Assembly (NCBI RefSeq): GCF_022819365.1 | Contig: NZ_CP089289.1 | Coordinates: forward strand, 620,001 to 684,000 | Length of the DNA: 64,000 nt | Reading direction: 5' to 3' | Origin: Candidatus Nanosynbacter sp. HMT-352 | GTDB taxonomy: Bacteria > Patescibacteriota > Saccharimonadia > Saccharimonadales > Saccharimonadaceae | Shown: positions 8,499 through 17,502 of the stretch, in pieces | How positions within the stretch are numbered: the stretch's first letter is position 1 | How the letters are laid out: each line of letters opens with the position of its first letter | Notes under the pieces: generated by a model | Told to the model about the DNA's origin: nothing | The model's database searches: none | The model's input: the letters and a program-made list of their open reading frames with translations, nothing else | Translations under genes and position numbers: made by a program

Positions 8499-9223
8499 TA
8501 TTTCTTCTCCTGTTTTTTCGAGTTACTCTTAAACAAGCTATCCGGAATTCCCTGACGTGAATCTGTTACATCAACCTTACCAGTCGGCGTCAATACGGAA
8601 ACTGTGCCATTATTTGCAGGCGCCAATAATTCTTCCGCGTATTCAAACGAGAATGAGAATTGCAACACTTTTTTACCTTCCGAGTTCTCTCCAAAACTAG
8701 TATCGCCATCTTTTATCTCCTTAGTCAGACTAACCTCGGAGCTTTTATCACCGTCAGTAGTCTGGACCTTCGTATTCAAGATGGTTTTCTTTAAGGTCTC
8801 TAACGCACTATAGCCATTAACCGCGCTACCCTCCAGAGTAATAGTTTTTGACTCAGGATTAACTTTTATATCCGAAAAACTAACATTATTTGGTGCAACC
8901 GGATTAACCGCCGTTACAACATCAAAGACCCTTGAATTAATCTTCTTTCCAGAATGTTGCTCATTGATCTTTGTTAATTGATGTTGAATCGTTACAACCT
9001 TATTAAGATCCTCGACCGCCATCAATTTATCGCTTCTATCTTTAATAACTCCACCCTGAACCGCCTCGGCCGCAATCTGGCTACCCAAAATCAACGCCAA
9101 AACAACTACTGCCGCAATCGAGGCACCGCCCACCAAGAACGATATCGAAATAACTCGATTACGCATAGCCCGAGTCTTTAATAGCTCGCGCTTAACGTTT
9201 GGGAGAAGATTTATCTCAATCAT
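8498..9223 (-). CDS. pilN: PilN-like pilus alignment protein
   Basis: 241 aa. It starts MIEINLLPNVKRELLKTRAM, the signature PilN N-terminus: the INLLP motif binds PilM. A membrane helix follows at about 25-50 (VISISFLVGGASIAAVVVLAL), then a coiled coil and a periplasmic-type ferredoxin-like domain (ITLEGSAVNGYSALETLKKTIL). It overlaps pilM by 4 bp, and the C-terminus is Lys-rich and probably disordered. With PilM and PilO it should form the inner-membrane alignment complex linking the cytoplasmic motors to the pilus. Confidence 0.9.
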   Translation of the reverse strand: MIEINLLPNVKRELLKTRAMRNRVISISFLVGGASIAAVVVLALILGSQIAAEAVQGGVIKDRSDKLMAVEDLNKVVTIQHQLTKINEQHSGKKINSRVFDVVTAVNPVAPNNVSFSDIKVNPESKTITLEGSAVNGYSALETLKKTILNTKVQTTDGDKSSEVSLTKEIKDGDTSFGENSEGKKVLQFSFSFEYAEELLAPANNGTVSVLTPTGKVDVTDSRQGIPDSLFKSNSKKQEKK

Positions 9224-10266
9224 GATATATTACTCCTTTGTGCCAACCCTACGGCAATAGCAAATTCTGAAGCAATCGATGCCAACTGCTGTTGATCCGA
9301 CTGAGAAACTTGAACACGCTGCCACGGATCTGCGGTAATTGACTGGACTCCGGTTTTATTCATCACATATCCATCAAGTTGCGGAATAGCTGAGCCAAAT
9401 CCTGACAATAAAATTCCAGAAACTGCTACGCTTGGATATCGAGTTTGGAAAAACTTTATAGATTTCACCAGCTCTGAAGAAAAATTGTCGAGAGTTGAAT
9501 CAATAGCCCTTAGCACTTGACCATCTAATTTATCCGGCGCCAAACCAAATTTCAAAATAAATTGACGCGCTTGATCTTCCTGGACACTAAGATTCTGAAC
9601 CGCCGATCGAACCAAAGACGAAAGCCCAGTTGGAATCATACGAATAAGCCGCGGTGCTCCGTTGTAGACAACCGCCAAATCTGTTGAATTTTCACCCATA
9701 TTGATAATTAAACGTGCATCCTGAGAATCGGTAGTCGATAAAGAGCGAACCATAGCAATAGCATTCGGCTCTTCAGCAATTACATTGAAACCGAGATTTT
9801 CAACTAACTCCAGACGCTCTTCCGCGTAAGACTTCGCTGTACTTGTCAGCAAAATCTCATACTGATTCTGAGCATGCAAACTATCACCCAATAAAGCCCA
9901 GTCAACTTCTGCCTCATCCAAAGACATTGGAATATATTGGTCAATTTGATATTTCATCATCGCCTTCAATTCCTGCTCAGAAACCTTTGGCACATCAATA
10001 ATGGTAGAAAACGTCTTATTTGACGGCAAGCCGACAGCTACATTGGACGTCTTAATTCCAGCTTGCCCAACGGCAGTCATAATAGCCTCGCCCAAGCGTC
10101 GCTTAGACTCTGGAGAGTCGCCACTCGTTATCTTAGAATCAACTGGCGTATAACCGTAATGCGACAAACTCCATCCCGTGCCAGTACGAGACAATTGAAC
10201 CACCCGCACCGCATTCGTATCGATGTCCAGTCCGAAGAATTCGCCCAACCCTTTTGCTAATTTCAT
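9220..10266 (-). CDS. pilM: Actin-like pilus assembly protein PilM
   Basis: 348 aa cytoplasmic actin-fold ATPase (FtsA-like, SHS2 domain). Visible features: FFGLDIDTNAVRVVQLS (phosphate-1 region), VAVGLPSNKTFSTIIDVPKVSEQELKAM, the central RLIINMGENSTDLAVVYNG (phosphate-2), and ILLSGFGSAIPQLDGYV (adenosine motif). It binds the INLLP peptide at the start of PilN, encoded immediately downstream with a 4-bp overlap. It is the first gene of the assembly operon. A TATAAT lies 11 nt upstream of the ATG, and no Shine-Dalgarno is obvious. Confidence 0.93.
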   Translation of the reverse strand: MKLAKGLGEFFGLDIDTNAVRVVQLSRTGTGWSLSHYGYTPVDSKITSGDSPESKRRLGEAIMTAVGQAGIKTSNVAVGLPSNKTFSTIIDVPKVSEQELKAMMKYQIDQYIPMSLDEAEVDWALLGDSLHAQNQYEILLTSTAKSYAEERLELVENLGFNVIAEEPNAIAMVRSLSTTDSQDARLIINMGENSTDLAVVYNGAPRLIRMIPTGLSSLVRSAVQNLSVQEDQARQFILKFGLAPDKLDGQVLRAIDSTLDNFSSELVKSIKFFQTRYPSVAVSGILLSGFGSAIPQLDGYVMNKTGVQSITADPWQRVQVSQSDQQQLASIASEFAIAVGLAQRSNIS

Positions 10267-10310
10267 AACTAATAATAATTATATACATTAGCGTTTTAAT
10301 TTGCAAACTT

Positions 10311-13292
10311 TTAATATCTTGGCGGCAGTTCACGAACATTCATCGTGCTAATCGCGCTAGTGTTTCGATAATTATTGTAAGCCCAAATATAAGTGTCAGC
10401 CCTCAAATTGATGATTTCTGCTGGAGTTCCAGGGTGCATATTCGGATCATTCTTTGCAGATGAAGCATGTTTTCCGCCGTACGTTCGCCGCAAGAACAAG
10501 CGTCCAGTTTTAATTGGCCCGTTGATTTTCAATTGCTTGCCACAAGAAACATCAGAAACACCACTCAGCCAAGCTACATCGCTAATTACCACGCCACAAG
10601 TACTAACATATCCATCTTTCTGAGTAATCAACCAAGCATTCACTTCCCCAACCGAAGGCTCTATAATAATATTCTTCGCGTAGATAATTAGTTGTGGTAA
10701 TTGGCGCACATCATTCGTATCTGTGTATAACAAATCACCCGAAATCCTGACTACGCCCGAGGACTTTATGACTATACTCTTGCCTACGCTTAATTTTGAC
10801 CCCGTTAAGGTTACATTTCCAGCGTTATATTCACCCGAAGCTAGACTATTCACATCTACATTGCCAGAGATATTACCCCTCGCCCCGCGAATTGACGGTA
10901 AAGTAAAATTATCTGGAACTGAACTGGTGCTACTGAAATTACCGTACTTTGGAATATTGGCAAAAGTCAGCTTGTTATAGTCACGCGGCGTCACGCCCGA
11001 GCGACCATTAAACGATGATGACAATCCAGCACCCGAAGCCGAATCTGCCCTACCATTAGCAATAATTCCATATTCACCCCAAGAACCGTACACATTCTGA
11101 TTTGTATAAGCCATCTTATACGCCAACGTTATATCCTCGATCAGCAGTCCCATATGTGACGGATTAGATTTTATATAAATATCGATGAAGTTATTATTCT
11201 CATATAGAACAGTGCCTGGCTGCGTCTCAGCGGTAAATCGAGAATTTCCAGCATAGCCCGGAAGACCCCAACCAAAATACTGAACTCCTTCAGGTCTGGA
11301 TCCATTGTCGTTACCTAACGTTTTCATCTCATAACCGTTAATCTTCACCTTAACGAGGTTATCTACAGCTCCACTAAAACCAATCTCCAGACTCTTAGCA
11401 TCTTTTAACCCTCCTAAATTGATACCTTTCAGCCTAAAGACATACATATCCAAACACGGGATAAGCTCTACTATAGGACGAGAATTATCATGACAATTTA
11501 GATGAGCCGGATCCGGTTTACTATTAGAATGCGTATGTCGACCAAAGCTGTTTATACCAATCCATTTTGCAGAGTCAGATGTCCTCCAAACGCCCCTCTT
11601 ACAATAATCAGGATTATAGACGAGCGATGCGTCACCAACTATGTCATAATACATGGAATCGGGTTCACACGTAATATAACCGTCCTGCAATACATCGTCT
11701 CCACTAGGAGCGCGCCACTGTGTCGTTACAATCGTCCTTGCTTGATAGTCGTCTTTTAAGTTAGTCGCATCACCATGACAACTCGGAAGATAATCTGGCT
11801 TTCCAGTAGACTTCTTATATGCCCTCTGATTTCCATTACCGCCATATTGATCCTCAGCACACACTATAGACCAATGTTTATCTTCCATATTACCGCCCTT
11901 ATACCCATATTCACCGGGACTAAATAACACTTTATCACCAAGCTTATTCCCGTTCCCGTCTAAACCTGTACCCCACAGCCCCTTTGCTCGTATAGAAGTC
12001 TTATCTAACTCAATACGACTAAGATTCTCATCAGGGACATTCACATTGTTTGACGTCCTGCTGGTAATGACCTCTTTATCTGTCTTAATATCACCACCCC
12101 AAACCTGAACCTTCGGTCTTTTTGAGGATCTGATACACTTAACCGCGTATTTAAAATCCGTCGAAGGAGCCGAACCGTCGTAATTACTGACCATAACCAC
12201 ATAACATAGACTGTCGTTAGCACTTAGCTTAACCCTATCCCTACCCAGATCATCTATCTTATTTGTAGCCACTGGAGTCTGACCGGTGTTTAATTGACTG
12301 CCAGTGTTTTGAACAATTTTTCCACACGCGCCACTATCAATATTTAAGCTATCTCTATATTGTCCCTTAATCAGTCGCACAATTGCACATGGCCAATCAC
12401 TATCAGCAGTACCACCAGGCAATGAAACCACATCGCTCTTGCCCGTAAGCTCCGAGACTTCAGCCCCTCTGACAACAAATCGCGCAAGTGCATACGAAGA
12501 ATTTTGAGTTTTTGACGTGCCCTTATTATTCAAGCCGGCATTTATTCCCTCAATTTTCGTAACATTTTCTGTGTCAATATAATCCGAGTTAACACTGACC
12601 GAAGGTTCTACGTTATAATCATATGGAACCTCTACACAGGCATACTGCGAATAACCCCATCCCGAAACCGGCAAAGAGTTCCGCTTGCTCCAATATATAC
12701 GCTGACATATACGCTTGCCCATGTCTTCTTTTCGAATAACTCGCGTAAACATAAATTTATTTTCTCCAAGCGGACCACGAACATCCTCTAATCTAGATTT
12801 TCCGTTCAATGCCTCCATAGTGGTAGTGTGATAATCCACACCCGGTGGATTGTTCATTCGCTTCCAAGCATAATCCTTCCAATCTGTCATAACGTTAAAC
12901 CATCGAGGATCTTCATTATGCCAAGCCCCCCTGTCGTTCAGACTGATATCATTATCCATCGGCTGATTTGAGCTTAAATCGAACACATCTTGCTGTACAC
13001 CAGTCACAACATAGTCAGTGGCTCCGCCGCTAACAAAAAGACTATGCCACCAGTCAACCGTGTCTCCGGGCTTTACGTCTTTTAATCTACCTGGTGCAAC
13101 CACCCAACCAGATCCATAGTTGTTAGTGTCTGACCGATTAAAATGTTTCGTAACCCAGGATTTACCAGTTATCGTCCAATTTGGCGAGCTTGGCGCCGCA
13201 TATGTATAGATAAAAAAAGCCGTTACCGAAATAGCTAAAGCCACTACTATTGCCAGCATGCCCACCTTAGGCAATGAGTATTTTCTTCTCAT
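10311..13292 (-). CDS. Large secreted protein of unknown function, 993 aa
   Basis: The N-terminus KVGMLAIVVALAISVTAFFI is a hydrophobic signal or anchor after MRRKYSLP. The mature part has no domain I can name. It is rich in Asn, Ser, Gly, Tyr and Trp, with many paired cysteines suggesting disulfides in an extracellular protein. Near residues 820-930 a run of short beta-type repeats (GNISGNVDVNSLASGEYNAG, NVTLTGSKLSVGKSIVIKSS) looks like a right-handed beta-helix. There is no LPxTG motif and no PilY1-like calcium loop that I can see. It lies 44 bp upstream of pilM, in the same direction, so it may belong to the pilus system as an adhesin or tip protein; this is inferred from context. TGA-TATAAT ends 7 nt before the ATG. 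Confidence 0.85.
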   Translation of the reverse strand: MRRKYSLPKVGMLAIVVALAISVTAFFIYTYAAPSSPNWTITGKSWVTKHFNRSDTNNYGSGWVVAPGRLKDVKPGDTVDWWHSLFVSGGATDYVVTGVQQDVFDLSSNQPMDNDISLNDRGAWHNEDPRWFNVMTDWKDYAWKRMNNPPGVDYHTTTMEALNGKSRLEDVRGPLGENKFMFTRVIRKEDMGKRICQRIYWSKRNSLPVSGWGYSQYACVEVPYDYNVEPSVSVNSDYIDTENVTKIEGINAGLNNKGTSKTQNSSYALARFVVRGAEVSELTGKSDVVSLPGGTADSDWPCAIVRLIKGQYRDSLNIDSGACGKIVQNTGSQLNTGQTPVATNKIDDLGRDRVKLSANDSLCYVVMVSNYDGSAPSTDFKYAVKCIRSSKRPKVQVWGGDIKTDKEVITSRTSNNVNVPDENLSRIELDKTSIRAKGLWGTGLDGNGNKLGDKVLFSPGEYGYKGGNMEDKHWSIVCAEDQYGGNGNQRAYKKSTGKPDYLPSCHGDATNLKDDYQARTIVTTQWRAPSGDDVLQDGYITCEPDSMYYDIVGDASLVYNPDYCKRGVWRTSDSAKWIGINSFGRHTHSNSKPDPAHLNCHDNSRPIVELIPCLDMYVFRLKGINLGGLKDAKSLEIGFSGAVDNLVKVKINGYEMKTLGNDNGSRPEGVQYFGWGLPGYAGNSRFTAETQPGTVLYENNNFIDIYIKSNPSHMGLLIEDITLAYKMAYTNQNVYGSWGEYGIIANGRADSASGAGLSSSFNGRSGVTPRDYNKLTFANIPKYGNFSSTSSVPDNFTLPSIRGARGNISGNVDVNSLASGEYNAGNVTLTGSKLSVGKSIVIKSSGVVRISGDLLYTDTNDVRQLPQLIIYAKNIIIEPSVGEVNAWLITQKDGYVSTCGVVISDVAWLSGVSDVSCGKQLKINGPIKTGRLFLRRTYGGKHASSAKNDPNMHPGTPAEIINLRADTYIWAYNNYRNTSAISTMNVRELPPRY

Positions 13293-13299
13293 GCTTATA

Positions 13300-13308
13300 A
13301 TTATATCA
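13300..13308 (-). promoter_or_regulatory. Extended -10, leaderless start of the 993-aa gene
   Basis: TGA-TATAAT on the minus strand, 7 nt before the ATG at 13292, with no Shine-Dalgarno. Divergent from the ychF promoter 14 bp away. Confidence 0.65.
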
Positions 13309-13321
13309 AAGATTACGCAGA

Positions 13322-13330
13322 TGATATAAT
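13322..13330 (+). promoter_or_regulatory. Extended -10, leaderless start of ychF
   Basis: TGA-TATAAT followed by exactly 6 nt and the ychF ATG at 13337, so transcription should begin at or next to the start codon. No Shine-Dalgarno. Confidence 0.7.
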
Positions 13331-13336
13331 AAATAT

Positions 13337-14416
13337 ATGAGTTTATCTATTGGAATCGTTGGTTTACCAAATGTCGGCAAGTCGACACTTTTTAACGCTT
13401 TAACAAATAACGACATTTTGGCGGCTAATTATCCGTTTGCGACAATTGAGCCGAACACGGGAATTGTTCCCGTACCAGATAATCGCCTGCAAATTTTAGC
13501 CGATCTTTATCATGCGCAAAAAATTATTCCAGCCACTGTAACTTTTGTTGATATTGCGGGGCTGGTTGCTGGCGCGTCTAAAGGTGAAGGTTTGGGCAAT
13601 AAGTTTCTTCACAACATCAGAGAGTGTGACGCAATTATTCACGTTGTTCGTGCATTTGAGAATTCAAAGATTTTGCGCCACGACGAAGCGCCAATCGACC
13701 CAAAAAAGGATATTGATATTATCAATACTGAGCTGATTCTGGCTGATTTGCAAACTCTTGAAAAACGCCTACCTCAACTTCAGAAAGAAGCCAAAGCAAA
13801 TCCAAAAGCTCGCCAAAAAGTTGAATATCTGCAGTCTTTAATTGACTCTCTGCAAAAAGGCGTACCAATTTCCGCGCTGTCAGATGTGGATTTTGAAGCA
13901 ATTTCCGACCTACATTTACTCACCGCCAAACCAGTAATTTACGCGTTTAATGTCGACGAAGAAGGGTTGAACAATTCCGATCTACAGAGTCAATTGACCG
14001 AACTCGTAAGTCCCGCAAAAACCGTTTTTGTCTGCGCAAAATTAGAGGAAGAATTGAAGGGCTTATCTGAGAATGACGCCAAAGAGCTATTAGAAAGCTA
14101 CGGCGTCAAGGAAACTGGACTCGCCAAACTTATTCACGCAGCCTACGATACGCTCGGACTACAAAGCTACTTAACTGCGGGCGAAAAAGAAGTTCGCGCT
14201 TGGACAATTCACAAGGGCTGGACTGCACCGCAAGCCGCGGGCGTTATTCATTCGGATTTTGAGCGCGGATTTATTGCCGCACAAATTGTCGATTTTAACG
14301 ATTTAGTCGCTGCAGGATCAGAAGTTAAGGCTCGTGAAAACGGCAAAATTCGCACCGAAGGAAAAACTTACGTTATGCAACCAAATGACGTCGTTGAATT
14401 TAGGTTTAACGTTTAG
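13337..14416 (+). CDS. ychF: Obg-like ATPase YchF/OLA1
   Basis: 359 aa, full family length. The G1 loop is [15 protein letters not shown] and G3 is [19 protein letters not shown]. The G4 position reads FNVDEEGL, i.e. NxxE instead of NKxD, the substitution that gives this family ATP preference. A coiled-coil insert ([20 protein letters not shown]) is in the expected place, and the C-terminal TGS domain ends with [18 protein letters not shown]. The protein associates with ribosomes and is linked to redox stress responses. Its 3' end overlaps the convergent tlyA gene by 11 bp. Confidence 0.97.
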   Translation: MSLSIGIVGLPNVGKSTLFNALTNNDILAANYPFATIEPNTGIVPVPDNRLQILADLYHAQKIIPATVTFVDIAGLVAGASKGEGLGNKFLHNIRECDAIIHVVRAFENSKILRHDEAPIDPKKDIDIINTELILADLQTLEKRLPQLQKEAKANPKARQKVEYLQSLIDSLQKGVPISALSDVDFEAISDLHLLTAKPVIYAFNVDEEGLNNSDLQSQLTELVSPAKTVFVCAKLEEELKGLSENDAKELLESYGVKETGLAKLIHAAYDTLGLQSYLTAGEKEVRAWTIHKGWTAPQAAGVIHSDFERGFIAAQIVDFNDLVAAGSEVKARENGKIRTEGKTYVMQPNDVVEFRFNV

Positions 14417-15128
14417 CTAATTTCAATTTGTAAAATCGCTCGAGATTGCCCTTACTGCCTGCCACTTCACTATCTTTTTTATCTAAGATAACAAAATACT
14501 TTTTCGCCCAATCTTCAAAGTCGGATAAAATTTGTCGACGAACTTTATCGTTTTTAATAATTCCCTTATTAACCTGATGCCGTCCCGCCTCAAATTGAGG
14601 TTTTGCCATAGCAACCAATATCGTATTTGTATTCATCAAATTTTCTGCCACGTGCGGCAAAATTTCCCTCAGAGATATAAACGACACATCGCCCACAATA
14701 ATATCAATTGCTTCATCTGCATAAAAATCACGAATATCGGTCTTTTCGTAAAGAACAATTTTTGGATTCGGCCTCAAACTTGGATGAAGTTGATCCGTTC
14801 CAACATCAACAGCAAATACCTTTTTGGCGCCATGACGCAACGAATAGTCAGTAAATCCGCCCGTACTCGAGCCAATGTCCAGAACAGTTTTATCCTGAAA
14901 ATTAAGATGAAAATACTCCGCTACGCTTGCCAGTTTTAAGCCGGCTCGCGAAACATAAGTTTCCTTCTTCTCGAGCTTTATCTCGTCCGAATCAGATACC
15001 ATAGTTCCTGATTTTTGGACAATTTTCTTATTCAAAAAAACATAGCCCAGGCGAATAAAATTATCCGCCTGAGATCTTGTTGTCGCCAAACCACGCTCGA
15101 CCAGAGATTTATCTAATCGCTGTTTCAT
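14406..15128 (-). CDS. tlyA: TlyA-family rRNA 2'-O-methyltransferase
   Basis: 240 aa. The N-terminal S4 RNA-binding domain (LDKSLVERGLATTRSQADNF, LGYVFLNKK) is followed by a linker (YVSRAGLKLASVAEYF) and an FtsJ-like Rossmann methyltransferase with the SAM loop VLDIGSSTGGFTDYSLRHGA and later GDVSFISLREILPH. Homologues methylate the 2'-OH of cytidines in 16S and/or 23S rRNA; some are annotated as haemolysins. It lies 9 bp after efp, downstream of the rpsF-ssb-rpsR genes, so it is grouped with translation functions. Confidence 0.93.
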   Translation of the reverse strand: MKQRLDKSLVERGLATTRSQADNFIRLGYVFLNKKIVQKSGTMVSDSDEIKLEKKETYVSRAGLKLASVAEYFHLNFQDKTVLDIGSSTGGFTDYSLRHGAKKVFAVDVGTDQLHPSLRPNPKIVLYEKTDIRDFYADEAIDIIVGDVSFISLREILPHVAENLMNTNTILVAMAKPQFEAGRHQVNKGIIKNDKVRRQILSDFEDWAKKYFVILDKKDSEVAGSKGNLERFYKLKLAKR

Positions 15129-15137
15129 TAAATAGGA

Positions 15138-15698
15138 TTATTTCTTTCGCTCGCGATATTCGCCAGTTGATGTGTCAACGCTAATAATATCACCCTGCTT
15201 GATAAATGCTGGAACTTTGACAACCAACCCTGTCTCCAAAGTAGCATCTTTTAGCACAGATGAAGTCGTATCACCCTTAACCACATCTTCTGTGTAGGTA
15301 ACTTCCAGATATTTATTCTTTGGTAGTTCAACGTTAATCACTCGACCGTCGAAGAATTGAAGGCTTAATTCGTCGCCTTCTTTCAGGTATTTACTAGCGT
15401 CATCCACGATTTCCGCAGCCAGCTCAAATTGCTCAAAGCTAGTCGGATCCATGAAATAGAACTTGTCGCCGTCGTTATACAAATATTGCGCAGTTTTATT
15501 ATTTACTTCCGCAGCTTCGATTCGCTCTTGGCCCTTGAAAGTCTTTGGAATAACACTTCCGTCAATTAGGTTTTTCAATTTCACGTTAACAATCGAACCG
15601 CCACGACCCATAACTTTTTGGCCGTATTCTACGACGCGATATGGTTTGCCGTCAATTTGACAAACTACGCCTTTTTTCAAATCAGTTGGCTGATACAT
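15138..15698 (-). CDS. efp: Elongation factor P with arginine at the modification site
   Basis: 186 aa, three-domain EF-P (KOW-like N-terminal domain and two OB domains; the C-terminus has GDIISVDTSTGEYRERKK). It relieves ribosome stalling at polyproline. In the beta3-beta4 loop, where E. coli has KPGKG with the beta-lysylated Lys34, this protein reads VMGRGGS, placing Arg32 at the tip. That is the arrangement of the rhamnosylated Pseudomonas/Neisseria type, but no EarP-like gene is visible nearby. A good Shine-Dalgarno (GGAAAGGAG) precedes the ATG. A hairpin terminator separates it from rpsR. Confidence 0.95.
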   Translation of the reverse strand: MYQPTDLKKGVVCQIDGKPYRVVEYGQKVMGRGGSIVNVKLKNLIDGSVIPKTFKGQERIEAAEVNNKTAQYLYNDGDKFYFMDPTSFEQFELAAEIVDDASKYLKEGDELSLQFFDGRVINVELPKNKYLEVTYTEDVVKGDTTSSVLKDATLETGLVVKVPAFIKQGDIISVDTSTGEYRERKK

Positions 15699-15717
15699 AT
15701 TTTCTCCTTTCCAATAA

Positions 15718-15756
15718 AATATCTCGCTGCCAAATATGTAATAGCAACGAGATATT
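15718..15756 (-). terminator. Terminator between rpsR and efp
   Basis: A 13-bp stem on the minus strand (AATATCTCGTTGC / GCAGCGAGATATT, one G-U pair) with a 13-nt loop, followed by TTTATT. It should end the rpsF-ssb-rpsR transcript or reduce read-through into efp. Confidence 0.7.
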
Positions 15757-15771
15757 GCGTATTAAACGTTT

Positions 15772-15969
15772 CTAGTTGCTGCTAACAAATGGCAACAAAG
15801 CCAAGTGGCGAGCACGCTTAATTGCTACCGCCAAGCTTCGCTGTTGCTTTTCGCTCAAACCAGTCTTGCTGATTGGCTCGATTTGACCGTAAACATTGAT
15901 GTAACGTTGCAAAGTTTTTACATCTTTATAGTCAAAAATAATCGGTGGATTTTTCTTCAATTGTGCCAT
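15772..15969 (-). CDS. rpsR: 30S ribosomal protein S18
   Basis: 65 aa. The core [20 protein letters not shown] and [17 protein letters not shown] matches S18, which binds S6 on the platform of the 30S subunit. The N-terminus is short and lacks the cysteine-containing motif (CxFC) found in some S18 proteins. It is third in the canonical rpsF-ssb-rpsR cluster, 13 bp after ssb. Confidence 0.95.
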   Translation of the reverse strand: MAQLKKNPPIIFDYKDVKTLQRYINVYGQIEPISKTGLSEKQQRSLAVAIKRARHLALLPFVSSN

Positions 15970-15982
15970 TTTAATCTCCTTA

Positions 15983-16405
15983 TTAGAATGGAATCTCGCT
16001 TAGGTCAATTGGCTTATCGTCAATTTCCGTTACAACTTCCTCTTTTTTAGTAGTCTTTGGTGCTGCAGAACCTGAATTGTCGCCATTTGGACCGTCTAAG
16101 AACGTTACGTCCGAAGCAGTAACTTCAATTCGACTCTGTCTTTTACCAGTATCCTTATCTTCCCAGCTATCCTGTCGCAGTCGTCCTTGGATTAAAACCC
16201 GACGACCTTTGCTTAGATATTGCATTACCAAATCACCAAGTTTATCCCAGGCTGTAATATTGAAAAAGTCAGCCTGATCGTCTTGAGATTGTCGATCAAC
16301 AGCAATGCTGAAACTAACTACGTTCTTGCCAGAAGCAGTTGTTCGCTGTTCTGGATCGCGTGTCAATCTACCCAACAAAATCACTTGATTGATACTTCGT
16401 GCCAT
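15983..16405 (-). CDS. ssb: Single-stranded DNA-binding protein
   Basis: 140 aa. The N-terminal OB fold begins [20 protein letters not shown] and contains FSIAVDR and [19 protein letters not shown] short, low-complexity linker leads to the acidic C-terminal tip [10 protein letters not shown], the conserved docking peptide for replication and repair partners. It protects ssDNA in replication and repair. It lies between rpsF and rpsR, the usual arrangement. Confidence 0.97.
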   Translation of the reverse strand: MARSINQVILLGRLTRDPEQRTTASGKNVVSFSIAVDRQSQDDQADFFNITAWDKLGDLVMQYLSKGRRVLIQGRLRQDSWEDKDTGKRQSRIEVTASDVTFLDGPNGDNSGSAAPKTTKKEEVVTEIDDKPIDLSEIPF

Positions 16406-16440
16406 ATTCTATCCCCTCTTTTACCTTACGGCAGTTAGGC

Positions 16441-16794
16441 TTATTTACTTGATTCGCTTGAATCAGATTCTTCGTTGCGCGCTTTTTGCTCGCTCAATGC
16501 TTGACGAGTTTTTTCATCAGTTTTTACCAATAGGTAGCGCAAGACTTCGTCAGTAATCTTAAGCGTATTTGAAATCTTCAACAAAGCTGGTGCTGGCAAT
16601 TTAACCTCAAAACAAACGTAAACTGCAAAGTCCTCACGCTTGATTGTGTAGGCCAATTTTTTCTTGCCCCAGTTATCTTCTTTGGTAATTTCACCACCGT
16701 TAGTAGTAATTAAACCACGTACCTTATCCAACGCTGAATCTAGATTAGCCTCTAAATCCGGGTGAATAAGAACGGTTAGTTCGTATTCGTTCAT
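16441..16794 (-). CDS. rpsF: 30S ribosomal protein S6
   Basis: The start is set at MNEYELTVLIHPDLEA because AGAGGAGG lies 5 nt upstream; the longer frame beginning seven codons earlier includes that ribosome site. Family landmarks are the N-terminal YELTVLIHP and LAYTIKREDFAVYVCFEV. It has an acidic/Ser-rich C-terminal tail (EESDSSESSK). It binds S18 and is the first gene of the rpsF-ssb-rpsR operon. A consensus promoter lies upstream, inside the 3' end of the preceding gene. Confidence 0.96.
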   Translation of the reverse strand: MNEYELTVLIHPDLEANLDSALDKVRGLITTNGGEITKEDNWGKKKLAYTIKREDFAVYVCFEVKLPAPALLKISNTLKITDEVLRYLLVKTDEKTRQALSEQKARNEESDSSESSK

Positions 16795-16865
16795 GTTTCC
16801 TCCTCTGGAATCCATTTACGGATGCTTATGCTGTCTCACACAAGCTTAGGTTAATATTCGCCTAT

Positions 16866-16895
16866 ATTATACCCCATTCTGCGATATCGTGTCAA
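16866..16895 (-). promoter_or_regulatory. Sigma-70-type promoter of rpsF-ssb-rpsR
   Basis: TTGACA (16890-16895), an 18-bp spacer and TATAAT (16866-16871) on the minus strand, consensus at both hexamers. It overlaps the last codons of the upstream unknown gene and gives a leader of roughly 65 nt. Confidence 0.8.
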
Positions 16896-17484
16896 TGAGC
16901 TTATAGATAGTGTCTATATCGTCAGCGCTGAGGGATCGAGCGTTGTTTCTTATGTCGTCGATTAATCTTCCGACATCTTCAGGATTTCTCAAATCCAGAC
17001 TTTCTAGATCAAGATTACTTGGACTTATTCGTTGTCCATCTACGGAATATTCGACCTTATACTCTCCCTCAAGATGTTGCCCCTTCCAACCTCTAATATT
17101 CCAGCTATGCTCTATATAAAGCGGCGGTAAACCACCTGAACGACCCACCACCTCAGTAACGTACAAACCTAATTCAGCGGAACATTGCGTACCGCCTTCC
17201 AGCATAGATTCTGGTAAATAGGCTATTTCGCACCCCTCCGCATGACCGCCCGAAGAAACACGAATAGTTTCTAGTGGAATTGAAAAAATATGATGTACTA
17301 TTTCTGGCGATAGCTTATATGTAAAAATGTTCGCAGCAACACTACTATCGTCTATTCTATAGCGACCATTCTCTAAGCCTTCAGCGCCCTTCTCCTCAAG
17401 AACTTTACCCGCCGCCTGTACTATAGCGACAAGAGTCTCCTGATCAGGAGCTAAGTCATAGTTACCAAGAAAATACTCGCTCAT
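16867..17484 (-). CDS. Conserved-looking protein of unknown function, 205 aa
   Basis: I do not recognise a family. It is acidic, with no signal peptide or membrane helix. The first 60 residues look helical (DQETLVAIVQAAGKVLEEKG), the middle is probably beta-rich with two Cys (GGHAEGCEIAYLPESM, GGTQCSAELGLYV), and the C-terminal 60 residues are Asp/Leu-rich helices (LDLESLDLRNPEDVGRLIDD). It lies 18 bp downstream of ftsK and may be co-transcribed with it. The 3' end carries the rpsF promoter. Confidence 0.7.
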   Translation of the reverse strand: MSEYFLGNYDLAPDQETLVAIVQAAGKVLEEKGAEGLENGRYRIDDSSVAANIFTYKLSPEIVHHIFSIPLETIRVSSGGHAEGCEIAYLPESMLEGGTQCSAELGLYVTEVVGRSGGLPPLYIEHSWNIRGWKGQHLEGEYKVEYSVDGQRISPSNLDLESLDLRNPEDVGRLIDDIRNNARSLSADDIDTIYKLIDTISQNGV

Positions 17485-17502
17485 AATGTTTGATCAATCT
17501 TT

